Made by a program: the position numbers and the translations under genes
Source: Rotaria sp. Silwood1
Taxonomy: Eukaryota > Rotifera > Eurotatoria > Philodinida > Philodinidae
Assembly: GCA_905250075.1 (NCBI GenBank)
Contig: CAJNOP010000314.1
Location: forward strand, 1-64,000
Length of the DNA: 64,000 bases
Reading direction: 5' to 3'
Notes under the pieces: generated by a model
Seen by the model: the letters and a program-made list of their open reading frames with translations, nothing else
What the model was told of the DNA's origin: nothing
Databases searched by the model: none
Shown here: one piece after another, positions 25,790 through 36,219 of the stretch
Layout of the letters: each line of letters starts with the position of its first letter
How positions within the stretch are numbered: position 1 is the stretch's first letter

Positions 25790-25885
25790 TAATATGCCCT
25801 TTTTTTTTTGTTTGTTGTATACTTTTCGATATAGAATAACATCAAATATAAATTCATCTTTCTTTCTTCCTTTTATAGATTATGA
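25790..25885 (+). promoter_or_regulatory. Short intercistronic spacer with 3' splice acceptor
   Basis: Only 96 nt separate the stop of the SIRT6-PMVK gene from the ATG of the SH3BP5-like gene. The spacer is T-rich and contains two acceptor-like sites: GATATAG, and CCTTTTATAG ending at 25878, seven bases before the ATG. I see no good donor upstream within the spacer and no AATAAA signal. This is the pattern of a spliced-leader trans-splice acceptor in an operon. It is inference; a normal 5' untranslated intron cannot be excluded. Confidence 0.4.
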
Positions 25886-28800
25886 ATGGATCATTTGCCA
25901 GATACTCAACATGAACCAATCATTGAAGAGGATTCAAAACTCGATGAAGACGATGCACTTGATCCTCGAATTCAAGTTTGTTTTTCTATATTTTAATTTT
26001 TTTTTGTATTCTCCTCGATATAATTCAGATTGAATTAGAACGATTAAATTATGCTAGTGAAGCCATCAATCAATTAGAAGTTCAACTTGATGTAATTTTC
26101 AAAAAAAAAACAAGAACAAATCCTTTTTTTTCTATCTATTATTTAGGAAGCACGAAGAGTATGTGATGAATTTAAAGAAAAATCAGAAGAAGAATTATTT
26201 CAATTAGAAAAAAAGATTGGTGAAGCTGTATCTAAAGCAAGAACTTATTATGATGCTCGAATAAAACTTCGAGATGCGAAAGAAAAATTAATTAAAGCTA
26301 AACATCGATTTGAACGTGCACAAGCATTACATGTTGCTGCTAAAGAAATAGCTATTGCTTCGGTAATAATAAATTTCATTGTTTTTATTTATATAATTTA
26401 ATTTCAAGGCTGATTATATGGATGAAGCAGCAAGATCACATCAAAATTCGACAACATGGAATGAAACATATCTTCAAGCTAGTGCAAAAGTTAGTTTACA
26501 TGATTTCATTTAAAATAAAAATAAAATTATTTTATCATATTTTTAGGCAAAGGAAGCTGAACAAGAAAAATATGAAGCTGATTTAGATCAACAAAATGCT
26601 GAAAGAGTTCATTTTGATCTGGAACAATTAGTTTTAAAATTACAAAAAGAATCTCGACGAGCGATTAATAAATCAAAGTAGAAGAACTTTTATGAATAAC
26701 CAAAAAAAAATATTGTCTTTTTTTTATAGACCTTATTATGAAATGAAAGTGGAATATCATAAAGAATTAGACGTAAGTCAAACAGAAATTACTAGAAGAG
26801 CTATAAGAAAATGTCTTACACGGGAAAACAGAAAAAATTTGATTTTAATTCTTTGAGTTCCAACTCATTTATGCTGGATTAAATTGAGCTAGATTATTAG
26901 ATTAGGATGTGAGCGTAGAGTATGTGGTGTGAATTTAAGCAAGTTTTCTTATTGATATTATTCAATAGAAGTCTGTCAACTACATCCACAATCTGACTTC
27001 GGCCCTTATACTCAGCCACAGGCATTCACAGTCACATTTCACACCCTAAAACATCCACTATTGCTTCATTTCAGGAGATTATGTATTAATTATTATAATT
27101 TATGTTATGAAAAATAATTGTAAAAGATGTGTAGTAGTTCTTCTACTATGAAACAGTGTCCAACCTGGAGTTGGGTCTGGTCAGGTCAAACTATGCTCGG
27201 ATCGGGTCACGAAAAATTAACCCATGTCGGACACTGTATGGAACTCAAACGGTTAATCAAATTTTATTCTGATTTTCCGTCGAAATTTCTTGCATGGCTT
27301 TTGCATTTTGTAACTGAGAACAAGAAGAAATCTTTACTATGCAAACATTTTGGAAATTTCATTTGAATATTAAATAAAAGTAGAGCATTTATTCAATTGA
27401 ATAACATCTCTAGTCGACAAGCAAGGCTGAGTACACTATCAATTACATTAAACTGCATAAGTATTACTAAGATCGAATAGTGTAACTCAAAATAGTAACT
27501 GATCTGACTCATTGAATAGTTGCAGAACAGAACTTGTTGCCATGCAAGAAACTGAAATTGCCAAAAATTTTATTAATATAGCAGAGAAATCATTCGCCGA
27601 AGTCAAGAAAATAACTAAATATCTATTCAAGGATAACGAACTTCAGATATGAGTATGAATACGAATGTTTATTAAACGCTTGTAGTTGTACAGAAAGCGT
27701 TAGACAAGAGCCCATAGTAATTGCTTTGAAATCTACCAAAATCGACGCAGGCTTTTGTATTATGAAGCTTTCGTCTATTGAAGTTTTTGCTATTACAAAA
27801 TACATATTTTTTAGTCTTTTCGTAGCATTTCGATCAATCCAAAAGGTGAATGTCGGTCTTCAATTACGATCTGGTAGCGAGATTTTCTAGCAATTCATTG
27901 CGAGGATTACATCTTTATTTTTCACACGCTGTTCTCACTCTCACGTTGTGCTATGTACGATTAAGTCACACATGTATAAATTGAGATCTGTGGAACATGA
28001 AAAAGAATCATGCTGTAGTCGAACATGCAACCAATTGTTGCTTGTTCCTGATGTCTACACCCACATACACTTCGCTTTCATAGCTCCTAAAATTAATGAT
28101 AGATTTAATCATTTTAAAATAAATTTATTGACTTTAGTTTCAAAAACGTAAAGTACGTGGCCTTGAAAATTGTGTTAATGAAGCTAAAAGTCAATATCAA
28201 GAATCATTAAAAAATCTTGAACGTATTAGTAATGAAATTCATGAAAAACGTCATCAGAAAGCATTACAAAACGAATCTGAAGAACAAATATCAGATGTAA
28301 GTGAACAACAATTAACTTATACTCACATGTTATCAATTTTCAAATTTCTACTTTCAAAAACAAAAAATCTGTAAGAACTATAATTTATTTTCTTATCTCT
28401 TAGAAACAATCATTATCAACACCAGTTTCAACTAATAATCCAACAGTATCAATGCGAACAAATCATTTAGATGGCATGCTTCGTACATGTTTACTTCGTA
28501 CAGAAACTTTACCAGCTGGAGTATTCGTTAATACAAATGATCGAAATCCACCGGAATATGACAAGACAAGAAGAAGGACAGATGACTTTAATAATCAATT
28601 TATTCTTTGTCCAAAAGGGGCACCATGTCCAAACAATTTAATTAATCCTGAACAAGAAGCAAAAGCATTACTTGACAGCGCTCGTGATAGATTACCAAGT
28701 TATTCATCATACGTATCACAAAGTACGGATGATGAAGATGAGAAAACTGCATCATATAATATTATATCTGATGAACAACTTGATCATTTAACTTCTCTAT

Positions 28801-28898
28801 ACAATTCTTTCTCATCTGAGTCATCAACGCCAACAGGTACGCATGATCAATTACATGAACACACACATAATATTATTTCAAAATCTTTATTATATTAA
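25886..28898 (+). CDS. SH3BP5: SH3BP5-like Rab11 guanine nucleotide exchange factor
   Basis: Predicted 425-residue coiled-coil protein. Exons: 25886-25975, 26029-26091, 26147-26362, 26409-26489, 26547-26677, 26730-26772, 28138-28296, 28404-28898, all in phase. The family (SH3BP5/Sab, REI-1 in nematodes) activates Rab11 on recycling membranes, and vertebrate SH3BP5 also binds JNK at mitochondria. The N-terminal ~240 residues form a nearly continuous Glu/Lys-rich coiled coil, with DPRIQIELERLNYASEAIN at its start, ARTYYDARIKLRDAKEKL in the middle and PYYEMKVEYHKEL before the large intron. The C-terminal half is Ser/Thr-rich and disordered-looking, as in relatives. The start was chosen as MDHLPDTQHEP; an ATG four bases earlier gives only ten codons. 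The 1.36-kb intron 26773-28137 contains no recognised element. Confidence 0.9.
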
Positions 28899-31554
28899 TT
28901 CATCAAACTGTGTTTTTTTCAAATCTAACTATTTTTTTCTGCTTTAATAATTGTTTTTATTTTTCAAACATAGTCAGTGAACTTAGTTTTCAATTACTAA
29001 ATTCCAAAATACAAACTAAAGCTCTTTTTTTTCGTAAACTATTTAACAGTGATTGAGAAGAAAATTGAAAAAGAAAAGAAAGAGATAACCATATTAAAAA
29101 ACATACGGTGATGAAATTAGTTCATTTACATAGCTATTTAGATAAGTGCTAATTTTTTTATACTACATGAACCATTGTTTTATTTATTTTTCTCTTCTTT
29201 TTCGATTCGATAGCCAAAAAAAAATTTTATTATTTTGATAGGAAAAAAAGTGTGCTATCTATATGCATTTATTAGTATTTTTTTTACTATTATTTTACAT
29301 TTCATCGAACCGGTAGTTACTCCAGGCACATTAATTATGCATCATTAGCATTTTTTCCTATCTGTGATATTCTTACAGACTGTAGCGTTCTTCCTTCTTT
29401 TTTTTTATGTCTGAATATTCATGATATCAGAAAATAAAGTTTCTATTCATAATATTTCCAAAAGTGACATTAAGACAAGTATAAATTTATTTGCTTTAAC
29501 TCCATTAAATATGAATGGTATCAATTTTATGCCCAGTTTGACTTTTTTTACATACATGCATTTATATCGTATGCCAATTGAGACAAGACATCGAATCAAT
29601 TAGAATGAATACAAAATAAGTTCATGTGATTGGTCACACTAAGGTGTGATCAAAAAAAAGAAGGAATAGGGTGGAGAAGTCATAGCCCTACCATTCAAGT
29701 GACAACAAGCTCAAGCAATCAACAAAATCGATAAATGAACTTGATTTTGTTTTTTTTTACATACAAATCAGAACAAGACATCTATTCATAATTGGACTAA
29801 AATGTGATAAATAATGATGTTCTAATAAGATCATCAGATGATTCTCACGAAGGAATTGCTTTTATTTCACACACAATTGTTTTCTATTTGCTTACATTTG
29901 ATAGAGAGAAGGGAAAAAAAAAGATAGCATAATACAACTAATAATAAAACAGACGGTGGAGGCATTTGTAACTGGAAAAAAAAGAAGGCATGACAATGTA
30001 ATTATATCACATAAAAGAATCCTTATCTTTTCAAGTATATCGTGATTGAACATCCAACAGAATTAATCAATATGAAACCACTTGAAGAAATAAAAAAGAT
30101 AATGTTTTTCAATTATTATTTGATTCAATATAATTTTTCATTCAAAAGTTTTTAATAAATGAAAAAAAATTGGTTTAGTCTCATTTCATGGACATTTTTT
30201 ATTCAACAGTATTTTATGAAATAGAAAATTCTTCTAATAATACAAATGAGAACATAATTCAGCAGTTCATAAGATAGTCATAACAAAATCTAATTATTAT
30301 TATGTTTTACTATATAGTCAAATAAATCTGTTATTTTATGAAGGCTTGTTCATATTGTTGCTTCATCGTAACCATGTTGAATATATAATTTTTCTTTAAT
30401 TCATCTATTACTATAAGTTTGAATTGAAGGTAACAATATTTGCATTAATTCGGTGGTGCCAGCTTTTTAATCCGGACGTGGAATTATAGAAATCTTATAT
30501 TTTCACCTAAATTCTCTGATCGAATGCGTTTTTTATAACAAAATTGTTCAGACAGAAATTGTCTCGATGACACGGGCAGACATTCTTTTCATTTCTGACT
30601 CGGATTGAAAGATCGAAAAATGTATAACGTCACAGAGCTGTATGCAATGAAAATAAAGAGAACGAAGAAAAAAAAATAGTTTTTTATATAATGCATACAA
30701 AGAAAGCGAATTGATTGATTTTTTTTCCAGTATTGGACTCAGAAGGAGCATGTTTGATATTACCGCAATCCGTCGATTCTTTCTCTCATACCATTATTTC
30801 ATAATAACTTTATGATGAAATATTACATTTTTATCGCATTAACATTCATATTTCTTCTTCTGCTATTAATTCACTTCTTTAGCTTCTCTCTCGAAAGTTC
30901 TTTGTTTACTAATATGTTCTTCCTTTGTTATATCAATAATCTCTAAAGTAAAAACTTATTAGAAATTGAATAAATCAAAAATATGATCCATATCGCTAAT
31001 TTATAATTCTCTATTTGTTTCGTTCTTTTCAATCTCTAATGAAAGATCGAAGAATGAAAAGCAATAGAAATAAATAAATAGCAGTACTTTTAATTGTAAC
31101 AAGAAAAATGTATGCAGTTCTGACAGTGACAAATTTAGAAGAGAGTAGTTGACATCATGCTCTAAAATATTTTTCAAGTTTTCTCAGTAGAAAACGCCTG
31201 AAAATGAGATAATGCGACCTCTAATGGATTGCACAACATGTTTTGCGATCATGATCAACTTCCATTCCCAAAATCCCAAAGCCGTCACTAAGTACCTGTC
31301 ATTTTTCTCATTTGGGACAGTGTATTGAAAATGATCAATTTCTACCATGAAGTTTAAGAAAATTTCGATTCAACTGTGCTAAACATTCACGTTATCTTGT
31401 CTGAGCAATGTTTTACATTCTACTTTCAAAATCTTGAAGAGTTAGATCAGCCATACATATAAAATTGTTAAAGACTTAAAATACTATTCTCGAGAAATCA
31501 ATAATAAATGCAAAGTTTTCTAGATAATAGGAAGAGCAATGTTTTTGAACTCAC
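28899..31554. other. Gene-free region left of the hAT-like element
   Basis: The first part is probably the SH3BP5 3' untranslated region. The rest is AT-rich, with homopolymer runs and short frames only. A small imperfect hairpin (TGGTCACAC-TAAG-GTGTGATCA) occurs near 29630-29650. Around 31180-31255 there is a copy of a short dispersed sequence also present near 3730-3810. Confidence 0.45.
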
Positions 31555-31562
31555 ATTCAATC
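31555..31562. repeat. Left 8-bp target-site duplication (ATTCAATC)
   Basis: ATTCAATC directly precedes the left inverted terminus of the hAT-like element and is repeated exactly at 33472-33479 after the right terminus. An 8-bp duplication is the hallmark of hAT-superfamily insertion. Confidence 0.88.
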
Positions 31563-31790
31563 CAGAGATGCACGGTCCACGGGGTTCACCCCGCGGGCCC
31601 CGCGGGGCCACGTGGCGACGGGCGGGCGGGGAAGAAAACTTTAATTAAATACGGGGTTAACGGGGCACGGGTATTTTCCGGCCCACGGGCGGGCGGGGCG
31701 GGGAATAATTTTTTTAAAAAATACGGGTCTCGGGCGGGGCGGGTATGAAAGTCACGGGTTCGGGCGGGTAATCATTTTTTTTCGGGTGTG
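31563..31790. repeat. Left GC-rich subterminal repeat block
   Basis: Clustered G-rich units such as GGGCGGGCGGGG, CACGGGCGGGCGGGGCGGGG and CGGGCGGGGCGGGT, interrupted by short AT stretches. Similar blocks at the other end of the same insertion suggest transposase-binding subterminal sequence. The frame at 31539-31748 that runs through it is a composition artefact. Confidence 0.75.
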
Positions 31791-32030
31791 ATGAAGGACC
31801 GTCAAAATTTATCAAGAGATGTCGTTAGTGTAGGTATGTAGTACAAAGTACATATTGATTGGTTCATTACTTTCATCCTATTATATACAAGCTTGTCTAC
31901 CATTTGCTTCTTTCTTTCTTTATCGTATGTCATACGTAACTTCTACTATCAATTTATATTAAGTGAATAGCTGAACTAAAACTTATTTTATATTTAGAAT
32001 TATCGTTTGAATTTTTTTGTGAATTACTAC

Positions 32031-32929
32031 TTAGGTCTGACCAAAAGTTCTGACAACATTAAATAAAAATATAAAGATACGGAGGTATCTTTAATTTTAT
32101 TTTATCAAATTTTGAGGACAGTTGCCATGATTATTAATACCAAGTTTGATCCTTTCCAACGATTGGTTAAAATTTTTTTCAAGCTTTTTCGAAAAAATTT
32201 TTAGGTATCATAGATACTGCATGAGCTAATCATATTTCATTTATTGTGAAATGTTAGCAAAACCTTGTTCGATCATGTCAGTTGCATTCTAGTACTGCTC
32301 GTGATGAGATATAGATTTATTTTAGATAGGTTAGTCATAAGTTATCCGATGCTGGCTGGCTTATTGAAGATGAATCGTCAAAGACTATTGTTCATGAATA
32401 AAGATTTTTAAAAATGCTTTGTTTGATATATTCTTTAAATCAAATACTTCTGAGTGTAGATAAAGGCAAGACTGTAAGTCACAAGTATTATGCTGAAAAT
32501 TCTCCAAAATCTTTTATTAATGAAATATGGAAACAAACAGAGACATCAGGTTCAAAATGTACAAAATTGCTTGACGGTCATCGTTGAGTTCATACTCATC
32601 TAATTTTATTAATTGCATGATAGAAGAAGGCATCAGTATAATATCATATCTATCATATTCGCCAGGCCTGATACTATGTAACTTTTCGCTAACTAATTCT
32701 ACCAAATGTAGTTTAATTGATTATATAAATGAAACATGATAAGCTCATGCGATATCTAAGATATCTAAAATTTTTTTCGAAACAAACTTTTAACAAATTG
32801 TTTGAAAGAATCGAATTTGGTATAAATAATCATGGCAACTGTCTTCAATATTTGATAAAATAAAATTAAAGATATCGCCTTATTTTTATATTTTTATATA
32901 ATGTTGCCAGAAATTTTGGTCAGACCTAA
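32031..32929. mobile_element. Nested Tc1/mariner-like element with long inverted repeats
   Basis: About 900 bp with imperfect inverted repeats of about 210 bp (left about 32031-32246, right about 32723-32929). Both ends start TTAGGTCTGACCAAAA when read inwards, and the arms share TTTAATTTTATTTTATCAAA and GACAGTTGCCATGATTATT. The outermost bases are consistent with a TA target duplication (32032-32033 and 32927-32928). The roughly 480-bp centre has no recognisable transposase, only a 62-codon minus-strand frame. It sits inside the hAT-like element and therefore inserted later. The superfamily call is tentative. Confidence 0.7.
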
Positions 32930-33235
32930 GTATGATCGAATTACATGATTTATCTCCTGATGAATCACTTGATAGGACAGCTTCGTCGAATACTAATCAT
33001 TCATCTACAATTATTTCTTCAGCTCTCAGTCATTGCTTATCGAGTAATATTAAATATAATTTGTTAAATATAAAAATGTTTTTAAAAGAACAACTAGAAA
33101 AATACGTGCTTGTCGACAATCATAAAGTGAATCATTCAAAACCATCTTATATAGACTTAAGTTTTGTTTTTGTAAAAACTGATTATTCATAAAAGGAATG
33201 CATCATTAAAAATAAAGTATTTGGTAAATAAAAAA

Positions 33236-33471
33236 TTTCTTCGGGTTACACGGGGGCGGGTCGGGGCCCGTCACTAAATTGGCGGGGCGGGCGGGGCGGT
33301 CCAAGAAGCTGCCTGTACGGGGTACGGGCGGGGCGGGTATAGATTTGCCGGGGCACAGGCGGGGCGGGGATTCTCATTAAGAAAATCTACGGGGTTCGGG
33401 CGGGACGAGTTTGTGAATTCTACGGAGCGGGCCCCGCGGGGCATGAAAAATCAATGCCCCGTGCATCTCTG
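33236..33471. repeat. Right GC-rich subterminal repeat block
   Basis: A mirror counterpart of the left block, with repeated GGGGCGGG, GGCGGGGCGGGCGGGG and GTACGGGGTACGGGCGGGG units, ending in the right 13-bp terminus. Partial palindromes such as GGGCCCCGCGGGGC occur in both blocks. Confidence 0.75.
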
Positions 33472-33479
33472 ATTCAATC
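33472..33479. repeat. Right 8-bp target-site duplication (ATTCAATC)
   Basis: Exact copy of the left duplication, immediately outside the right terminus of the hAT-like element. Confidence 0.88.
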
Positions 33480-34211
33480 AAATTTTGTACATCAACTCAT
33501 ATATTTTTATGTCAATAATTGTATTATATTGAACTATATTCGATATAAGATATTTTCATTCATAGAAAAATTATTGAAAAGAAAATAAAAATATTTCTTT
33601 TTGTCATTTTCTGAAATCACAACATCAATGAATAATAATGATTCTGGCAACAAAATCTTCTTTTCTTCCTCATTATTCCTAGCCAATAATATAATTTTTT
33701 TCTCTTTAACCAATGAAAGTTGTTTATCGTTGCTTTCTCTCTCTCTTTCTCTCTCTTGCCTTCCTCTTGACGATTTATCGCAAAGAGAAACTGTGTTATT
33801 TGATACGAACATTGAATCATAAAAAAAAAAGTGAAGCTGTATACAAGTCTACTTCTTTACAATATACACGAATTATCATCATCATCGATCTCTCAATTGA
33901 AAGAAGACAATTTCTAGGTTCTTTTTTTTTTATACTTTTTTATGATTATAACATGTGATTAAAGTAATAATAGAAGGAGTAGCTCTATTGAAAAGTTCTA
34001 ATTTTATTACTACAACAATAATAATAAATCCATCTATTGATTATCCGTGAAATTATCATTGACGTTTATTACATCATCTTCAACACCTATAATCATCAAA
34101 AGAAGTAAGCAATAATTTTTTTTGTTTTTTTTACGACGAATTCTCTCAAAAAGATATTCAAGTGTAAAAAAAATAATAAATTATATATTACTTATTTTAT
34201 TAATTTAGAAT
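33480..34211. other. Upstream region of the caudal gene
   Basis: AT-rich with a CT-rich microsatellite near 33735-33765. A possible 5' untranslated intron runs from a GTAAGC donor near 34106 to the acceptor at 34207-34208, three bases before the caudal ATG. That acceptor could instead receive a spliced leader. I see no clear TATA box. Confidence 0.4.
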
Positions 34212-35730
34212 ATGAATAATAATAATATAAACTATTCATCAATAATGTCTAATGATCATGAAACAGGTACATCAGGTGAACCTTTACGTATGTTTGATCC
34301 ATCATATCATACTTATCCTCCACATTCAAATCTTTATTCGGATTATACAAATGCAGCATCAAAAATGGAAGCATTGGATTATAACTATTGGCCAACACCA
34401 ACAACTACTACACATAATATTCTAACAAATCCAACAATTACAATTCTTGATCAAACTCCAACATCATCCTCATCTTCAACCTCCTCCTCCTCATCATCAT
34501 TATCAAATCCAACAATTGAAACACTTGTACCTCCTTCATCTGTACAGTTAGCCCAAATAAATACATCAGCTACTATTTCCTCAACACATCATCATCATCA
34601 TATACATCAACATCTTTACCCGCCGTCACCTCCACCATGTAATGATCCATCAACATGGCTTGGCTCAGGTAATTATCAAGCATTACATTCAACAGCAAAT
34701 CCATCATCCTATCGTCATTATACAACTCCATGTTCATTTTATTCAACAAATAATTTTTATGATCCATCACAAGCACAATGGACACAGCCTCCACCACCAC
34801 CACCACAAGCATCACTTCCAATTAAATTTGAATCATCTTATAGTCCACCCAACTATTATGAAATACCCAATCATATAAATCATTGTCATGAACAAATATC
34901 TAAAGATGAACCATCAAATTCACCACAGCAAATAAATTGGCATAAAAATGACTCATCATCAACATCAATGATTCCAATACCACCAAAAAATCCATTGAAC
35001 GGTAATCAATTGACCTTTAAATAAAAAGGAATATGTTAAAAGGGCATTGATTGAGAAACATGCGCTTCCACATTGGTGTTATAGTTGAAACATGTTCCGA
35101 GTGTAAACATACGATGGGTTAAAATAATGCATTTGATAAGTCAATTTTGTTTGATTGATTTTTGTAAGAAAAAAAAATGTCGAGTGCCATAAAATAGTAC
35201 CGCAATACGTGGTGCAGATTTTTTTTCTTTTTTTTATGACTTTCAATTGTTGATATACCTACATGAAAGATAAGGCCAATCTTGAAGCTTAGCCAAAGAA
35301 ATACATGAAGAACAAATTTCTTAAAGCTTTAAAAATTGATCTTTCCTTTTTTTTTCTTTGACTAGGAAAAACACGTACACGTGATAAATATCGTATTGTT
35401 TATACAGATCAACAACGATATGAACTTGAAAATGAATTTATTATATCAAAATATATTTCAATACCACGTAAATCAGCATTATCAGTAACATTATCATTAA
35501 GTGAACGACAAGTAAAAAGAATAATAATGAAGTGTAATTTAGTTTTTACATAAAAAAAATTTTTAATTTAGATTAAAATTTGGTTTCAAAATCGTCGTGC
35601 AAAAGAACGTAAATTAAATAAAAAACGACAAGAAATATCTTCAACACGCCAATTAAATAATTCAAATGATGTTGATTCACCAAGTGATGGTGGTCTTGAA
35701 AGTCCAAATTATTATCAAAATTATTCGTAA
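34212..35730 (+). CDS. CDX: Caudal/Cdx homeobox transcription factor
   Basis: Predicted 364-residue ParaHox factor. Exons 34212-35001, 35366-35511, 35572-35730; phases close. Known relatives pattern the posterior body axis and gut. The homeodomain spans exons 2-3: [17 protein letters not shown] leads helix 1, LSERQ ends helix 2, and [14 protein letters not shown] is the recognition helix with the caudal-type Lys/Arg tail. The second intron falls between homeodomain positions 44 and 45. KTRT-DKYR-VYTD is diagnostic for caudal over other Antennapedia-class genes. The N-terminal 260 residues are rich in Ser, Thr, Pro, His and Tyr, with poly-Ser, poly-His and poly-Pro runs. A clear YPWM-type hexapeptide is not evident; NYWPTP is the nearest, and it lies far from the homeodomain. 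Confidence 0.93.
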
Positions 35731-36219
35731 TTCTATTTATTTCTTCTAAAGAGACATATTCAATATCTTTGTGTCTTTTTTTCTTTTCTCTTTTTTTTTG
35801 TAATTTTCAAAGAGTCTTCAAAATAATATTTTGATCGTAATATTATTTTTTTTTCTTGTTTATCTATTGAAATAAGAATAGAACATCACTTGCATGTAAA
35901 GATAATGAAGGACACATTATTTCTTCCTTCTTTCGACCAAAACGCTTGTAGTACAATGTATGATGATAACAATACATGGACGTTTTCATGTCATGTTATA
36001 TATATATCAGTTTGCATGCATACTTCTAGGTACTATCGTCCGAATGGACAAAAAGAAAAACAAAGAAATGTTCATCAGTAATCTCTCTCTATCGTTCTCT
36101 CTCTCTTATATCGTCAGTCATTGTCTACGATAGTATAAAAGGACAGATACACATATACGTACACATTCTGTTGCACGTCGACTTGTTTTCTATCTGTTCA
36201 CAACAACATATACCAAACA
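35731..36219. other. Intergenic region between caudal and the MARF1-like gene
   Basis: It holds the caudal 3' untranslated region, a CT-rich tract near 36082-36108, and a TATA-box candidate listed separately. No coding frame is supportable. Confidence 0.45.
36134..36142 (+). promoter_or_regulatory. TATA-box candidate for the MARF1-like gene
   Basis: TATAAAAGG is a near-consensus animal TATA box. It ends 77 bases before the predicted ATG at 36220, leaving room for a short 5' untranslated leader. The preceding CT-rich tract could be a further promoter feature. It is a sequence match only. Confidence 0.45.

Larger units (their letters stand above)
31563..33471. mobile_element. hAT-like DNA transposon, non-autonomous
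   Basis: A 1909-bp insertion bounded by perfect 13-bp terminal inverted repeats (CAGAGATGCACGG) and an exact 8-bp target duplication. Both ends carry about 200 bp of very GC-rich subterminal sequence built from many short GGGCGGGG-like units, out of character with the AT-rich surroundings. The interior is AT-rich and is split by a second element (32031-32929). I find no intact transposase; an open stretch of 86 codons near 32932-33192 may be a remnant but I do not recognise it. The hAT assignment rests on the duplication length and the CAG-type termini. The matching duplications imply a fairly recent insertion. Confidence 0.82.

Noticed and set aside
29620-29655. Short hairpin TGGTCACAC-TAAG-GTGTGATCA
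   Set aside because: An eight-of-nine-bp stem in AT-rich DNA can arise by chance; no associated element or gene.
31539-31748. Gly/Arg-rich open frame
   Set aside because: Product of the GC-rich subterminal repeats of the hAT-like element, not a protein gene.
32517-32705. 62-codon minus-strand frame in the nested element
   Set aside because: No transposase motif (such as a DDE/D segment) is visible; kept only as unexplained interior sequence.
34573-34878. His-rich and Val/Met-rich frames opposite and across caudal exon 1
   Set aside because: They mirror the CAT/ATC-rich coding strand of the caudal gene; the homeodomain fixes the true frame.
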